A model generated the notes under the pieces. The model did no database searches and was not told where the DNA came from. It was given only the letters and a program-made list of their open reading frames with translations. The position numbers and the translations under genes were made by a program. Below, one piece after another: positions 5,747 through 7,614 of a stretch of 7,614 bases of DNA. Where the stretch lies: positions 1 through 7,614 of the forward strand of contig JASLDZ010000095.1 of NCBI GenBank assembly GCA_030151985.1, in the 5' to 3' direction. The stretch's first letter is position 1; each line of letters opens with the position of its first letter. The DNA comes from Caulobacteraceae bacterium (lineage in GTDB: Bacteria; Pseudomonadota; Alphaproteobacteria; Caulobacterales; Caulobacteraceae).

Positions 5747-6691
5747 ATGGACCGCCGCCGCCTGCCGCCGCTGAACGCCTTGCGCGCGTTCGAGGCCGCC
5801 GCCCGCCACCTGAACTTCAGCCGCGCGGCCGACGAGCTGGCGGTGACGCCGGGCGCCGTGAGCCAGCAGATCCAGAACCTGGAGGACTACATCGGCGGTC
5901 CGCTGTTCAAGCGCACGCCGCGCGGCCTGCTCCTGACCGACTCCGCCCAGACCGCGCTGCCCGCCCTGCGCGACGCGTTCGACAAGTTGGCCGAAGCCGC
6001 GAGCCTGCTCACCGCGCCGGTCGACGGGCGGCGCGTGACGGTTTCGGCCGCGCCCTCCTTCTCCGCCAAGTGGCTGGTGCCCCGGCTCGGCAGGTTCGAG
6101 GAGGCGCACCCGGAGGTGGACGTCTGGCTGCAGGCCGGCATGGAACTGGTGGACTTCGCCACCGGCGAGGTGGACGTGGCCATCCGCTACGGCTCGGGCC
6201 ACTACCCGGCGCTGGAGACCACCAAGCTGATGACCGAGAGCGTGGTGGTGGTCGCCTCCCCCGCCCTCATCGCCGAAAAGCCGCTGGACCGGATCGAGGA
6301 CCTGGCCAACCATGTGCTGCTGCACGACGGCTCGCCTGACGGCGACGAGAGCTGCCCGGACTGGCCCATGTGGCTGGCCGCGCGGGGTGTGAAGGGCGTG
6401 GACGGCGCCCGCGGGGCCCGCTTCAACCAGACGAGCCTGGCCATCGAGGCCGCCATCGCCGGGCGCGGCGTGGCGCTCACCAAGCGGGCGCTGGCCCAGG
6501 CCGACGTCGACGCGGGCCGGCTTGTGGAGCCCCTGCGGATCGCGACGGCCGTGGACTTCGCCTATTACGTCGTGCATCCCAAGGCCAAGGGACGGCTGAA
6601 GCAGGTGCGCGCCTTCACCGCCTGGCTCGCCGCCGAGGCGGCCGCGCACGAGGCGCAGCTCCTGACCATCGACAACGGGGCCAACATCTGA
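5747..6691 (+). CDS. LysR-family transcriptional regulator, GcvA type
   Basis: LysR regulators bind DNA as tetramers near their own promoter and usually control a divergent neighbour in response to a small ligand. The 314-residue product has the standard layout. The winged helix-turn-helix spans about residues 7-65, with the core NFSRAADELAVTPGAVSQQI at 23-42. A linker helix follows, and a periplasmic-binding-like effector domain starts at about 93. The opening LPPLNALRAFEAAARHLNFS and the effector-domain pattern AAPSFSAKWLVPRLGRF and VDVAIRYG are typical of the GcvA-like branch. Many such proteins are called GcvA without controlling glycine cleavage, so I give no symbol. The ATG is chosen by the AGGA site 7 nt upstream. 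fpr lies 161 bp away in the opposite direction, making it the likeliest target. The chorismate-mutase-like gene follows after 11 bp and may be co-transcribed. The ligand cannot be predicted. Confidence 0.95.
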   Translation: MDRRRLPPLNALRAFEAAARHLNFSRAADELAVTPGAVSQQIQNLEDYIGGPLFKRTPRGLLLTDSAQTALPALRDAFDKLAEAASLLTAPVDGRRVTVSAAPSFSAKWLVPRLGRFEEAHPEVDVWLQAGMELVDFATGEVDVAIRYGSGHYPALETTKLMTESVVVVASPALIAEKPLDRIEDLANHVLLHDGSPDGDESCPDWPMWLAARGVKGVDGARGARFNQTSLAIEAAIAGRGVALTKRALAQADVDAGRLVEPLRIATAVDFAYYVVHPKAKGRLKQVRAFTAWLAAEAAAHEAQLLTIDNGANI

Positions 6692-6702
6692 GCTCGCCGA
6701 CC

Positions 6703-7020
6703 ATGCTTCCGATCGACCCGCGCCCCGCGCCGGAGTCCTGTTCCACGATGGCCGAGGTGCGCCAGGGCGTCGACGCGCTCGACCGCGCGCTCGTGACGCT
6801 GCTGGCGGAACGCCAGCGCTACATGGACGCCGCCGCGCGCATCAAGCCTTCGCGTGACGTGGTCCATGACGAGGCCCGCATCGAGGACGTCGTGGACAAG
6901 GTGAAGGCCTCCGCCCGGCGCGCCGGTCTGTCCGAGGCGATCGCCGAGCCGGTCTGGCGCACCCTGATCGACCGCTGCATCGCCCACGAGTTCGACGCGT
7001 GGGACCGGACCAACCCGTGA
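6703..7020 (+). CDS. Chorismate mutase-like protein (AroQ class)
   Basis: AroQ-class chorismate mutases are small all-helical dimers that convert chorismate to prephenate for Phe and Tyr synthesis; the related PchB-type enzymes split isochorismate for salicylate. The 105-residue product is the size of a free-standing domain. Aligned by eye to the E. coli P-protein domain it keeps Arg20, Arg37, Lys48 and Arg59 (E. coli Arg11, Arg28, Lys39, Arg51). It has Ile60 where E. coli has Glu52, and Glu96 where it has Gln88; yeast mutase also has Glu at the latter. The ATG at 6703-6705, 11 bp after the LysR stop, is chosen although it lacks a good Shine-Dalgarno. An internal ATG at 6748 would start directly at helix 1 (MAEVRQGVDALD) and is the alternative. 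Its stop overlaps the SDR start. The fold is secure; mutase versus lyase activity is open. Confidence 0.88.
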   Translation: MLPIDPRPAPESCSTMAEVRQGVDALDRALVTLLAERQRYMDAAARIKPSRDVVHDEARIEDVVDKVKASARRAGLSEAIAEPVWRTLIDRCIAHEFDAWDRTNP

Positions 7021-7614
7021 GCCGGGACCGATTCTCGCTCGCGGGCCGCACCGCGCTCGTGACCGGCGCCTCGGGCGGCCTGGGCGCGCACTTCGCGCGG
7101 GTGTTGGCGGAGGCGGGCGCCAACGTCGTGCTCGCCGCCCGCCGCCTCGACCGCGTGGAGGCGCTGGCCGCCGAGCTGGGCCCCTCCGCTCTCGCGCAGG
7201 CCCTGGACGTCACCGACGCCGCCTCGGTGGAGGCCGCCTTCGACGCCGCGCAGGCGCGGTTCGGGGTCGTGGACGTGCTGGTCAACAACTCCGGCGTCAG
7301 CGACGCCGCCCCCGCCAAGGACCTGACCGAGGCGGACTGGGACCGCGTACTCGACACCAACCTCAAGGGCGTGTGGCTGGCGTCCAGGGCGGCGGCCAAC
7401 CGGCTGGCGGCGGCGGGCAAGCCAGGCGCGATCGTCAACATCGCCTCGATCCTGGGGGAGCGGGTCGCCAAGGGCATGCCCGCCTACGCCGTCTCCAAGG
7501 CCGGAGTGGTGCAGCTCACCAAGGTGCTGGCGCTGGAGCTGGCGCGCTACAAGGTGCGGGTGAACGCGCTGGAGCCCGGCTACTTCAGGACCGACCTCAA
7601 CGCCGACTTCCTCG
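7017..7614 (+). CDS. Short-chain dehydrogenase/reductase, 3' end outside window
   Basis: Classical SDRs oxidise or reduce alcohols and carbonyls with NAD(P)(H). The visible 199 residues start at GTG 7017-7019, overlapping the TGA of the chorismate-mutase-like gene as GTGA, which implies translational coupling. Motifs in order are TGASGGLG at 16-23 (cofactor loop), AARR just after the second strand, where the basic residues hint at NADP(H), NNSG at 90-93 (NNAG variant), catalytic Ser144, Tyr157 and Lys161 with the expected S-x12-Y-x3-K spacing, and EPGYFRTD near 188-195. The full family length is about 250, so roughly 50 C-terminal residues, which shape substrate choice, are missing. Nothing seen tells the substrate. 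FabG-like or sugar/alcohol dehydrogenase roles are equally possible. No upstream ATG in this frame competes with the GTG. Confidence 0.94.
   Translation, partial: MSRDRFSLAGRTALVTGASGGLGAHFARVLAEAGANVVLAARRLDRVEALAAELGPSALAQALDVTDAASVEAAFDAAQARFGVVDVLVNNSGVSDAAPAKDLTEADWDRVLDTNLKGVWLASRAAANRLAAAGKPGAIVNIASILGERVAKGMPAYAVSKAGVVQLTKVLALELARYKVRVNALEPGYFRTDLNADFL

Noticed and set aside
5377..6339. A 320-codon plus-strand open frame across the fpr start, the spacer and the LysR gene
   Set aside because: It crosses the start of one real gene and lies out of frame in another, with no recognisable domain.
6370..6702. Upstream in-frame extension of the chorismate-mutase-like gene inside the LysR gene
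   Set aside because: It is a low-information Arg/Gly-rich shadow; the AroQ domain begins after 6703.

Overview
The window looks like an ordinary chromosomal stretch from a very GC-rich alphaproteobacterium. Gene content, the near-total preference for G or C at third codon positions, and a possible Caulobacter-type promoter suggest Caulobacteraceae (Caulobacter or Phenylobacterium-like). That placement is inference, because no rRNA or other decisive marker is present. Coding is dense: nine genes plus one truncated gene at the left edge and one cut gene at the right edge count fills almost every base, with no intergenic gap above about 160 bp. I see no mobile element, CRISPR array, tRNA or rRNA.

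Left block, + strand (1-1697): the 3' part of queA and a complete tgt, two enzymes of queuosine tRNA modification, joined by an ATGA stop/start overlap. tgt is notable because two of its four expected zinc-ligand positions are serine instead of cysteine.

Middle block, - strand (5585 down to 1694): fpr (ferredoxin/flavodoxin-NADP+ reductase), a glutathione S-transferase, a secreted S1/P1-type nuclease, a Nudix hydrolase and a putative exported protein or lipoprotein. The first two are 5 bp apart and the nuclease and Nudix genes overlap by 8 bp, so co-transcription is plausible. The last gene converges on tgt, and the two stop codons interlock in a single CTAG.

Right block, + strand (5747-7614): a LysR-family regulator of the GcvA type, a small AroQ-class chorismate-mutase-like protein 11 bp downstream, and a short-chain dehydrogenase whose GTG start overlaps the mutase stop and which runs off the right edge. 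The regulator is divergent from fpr across a 161 bp region that holds a plausible fpr promoter and a TTTGCAAA palindrome. This is the usual geometry for a LysR regulator controlling its neighbour, and it resembles the FinR-fpr pair known from Pseudomonas.

I did not find a clearly new biological system. The most useful leads are the altered zinc site in Tgt, the divergent regulator-fpr pair, the non-canonical active-site positions in the chorismate-mutase-like protein, and the low-complexity tail of the exported protein that extends into the tgt stop codon.
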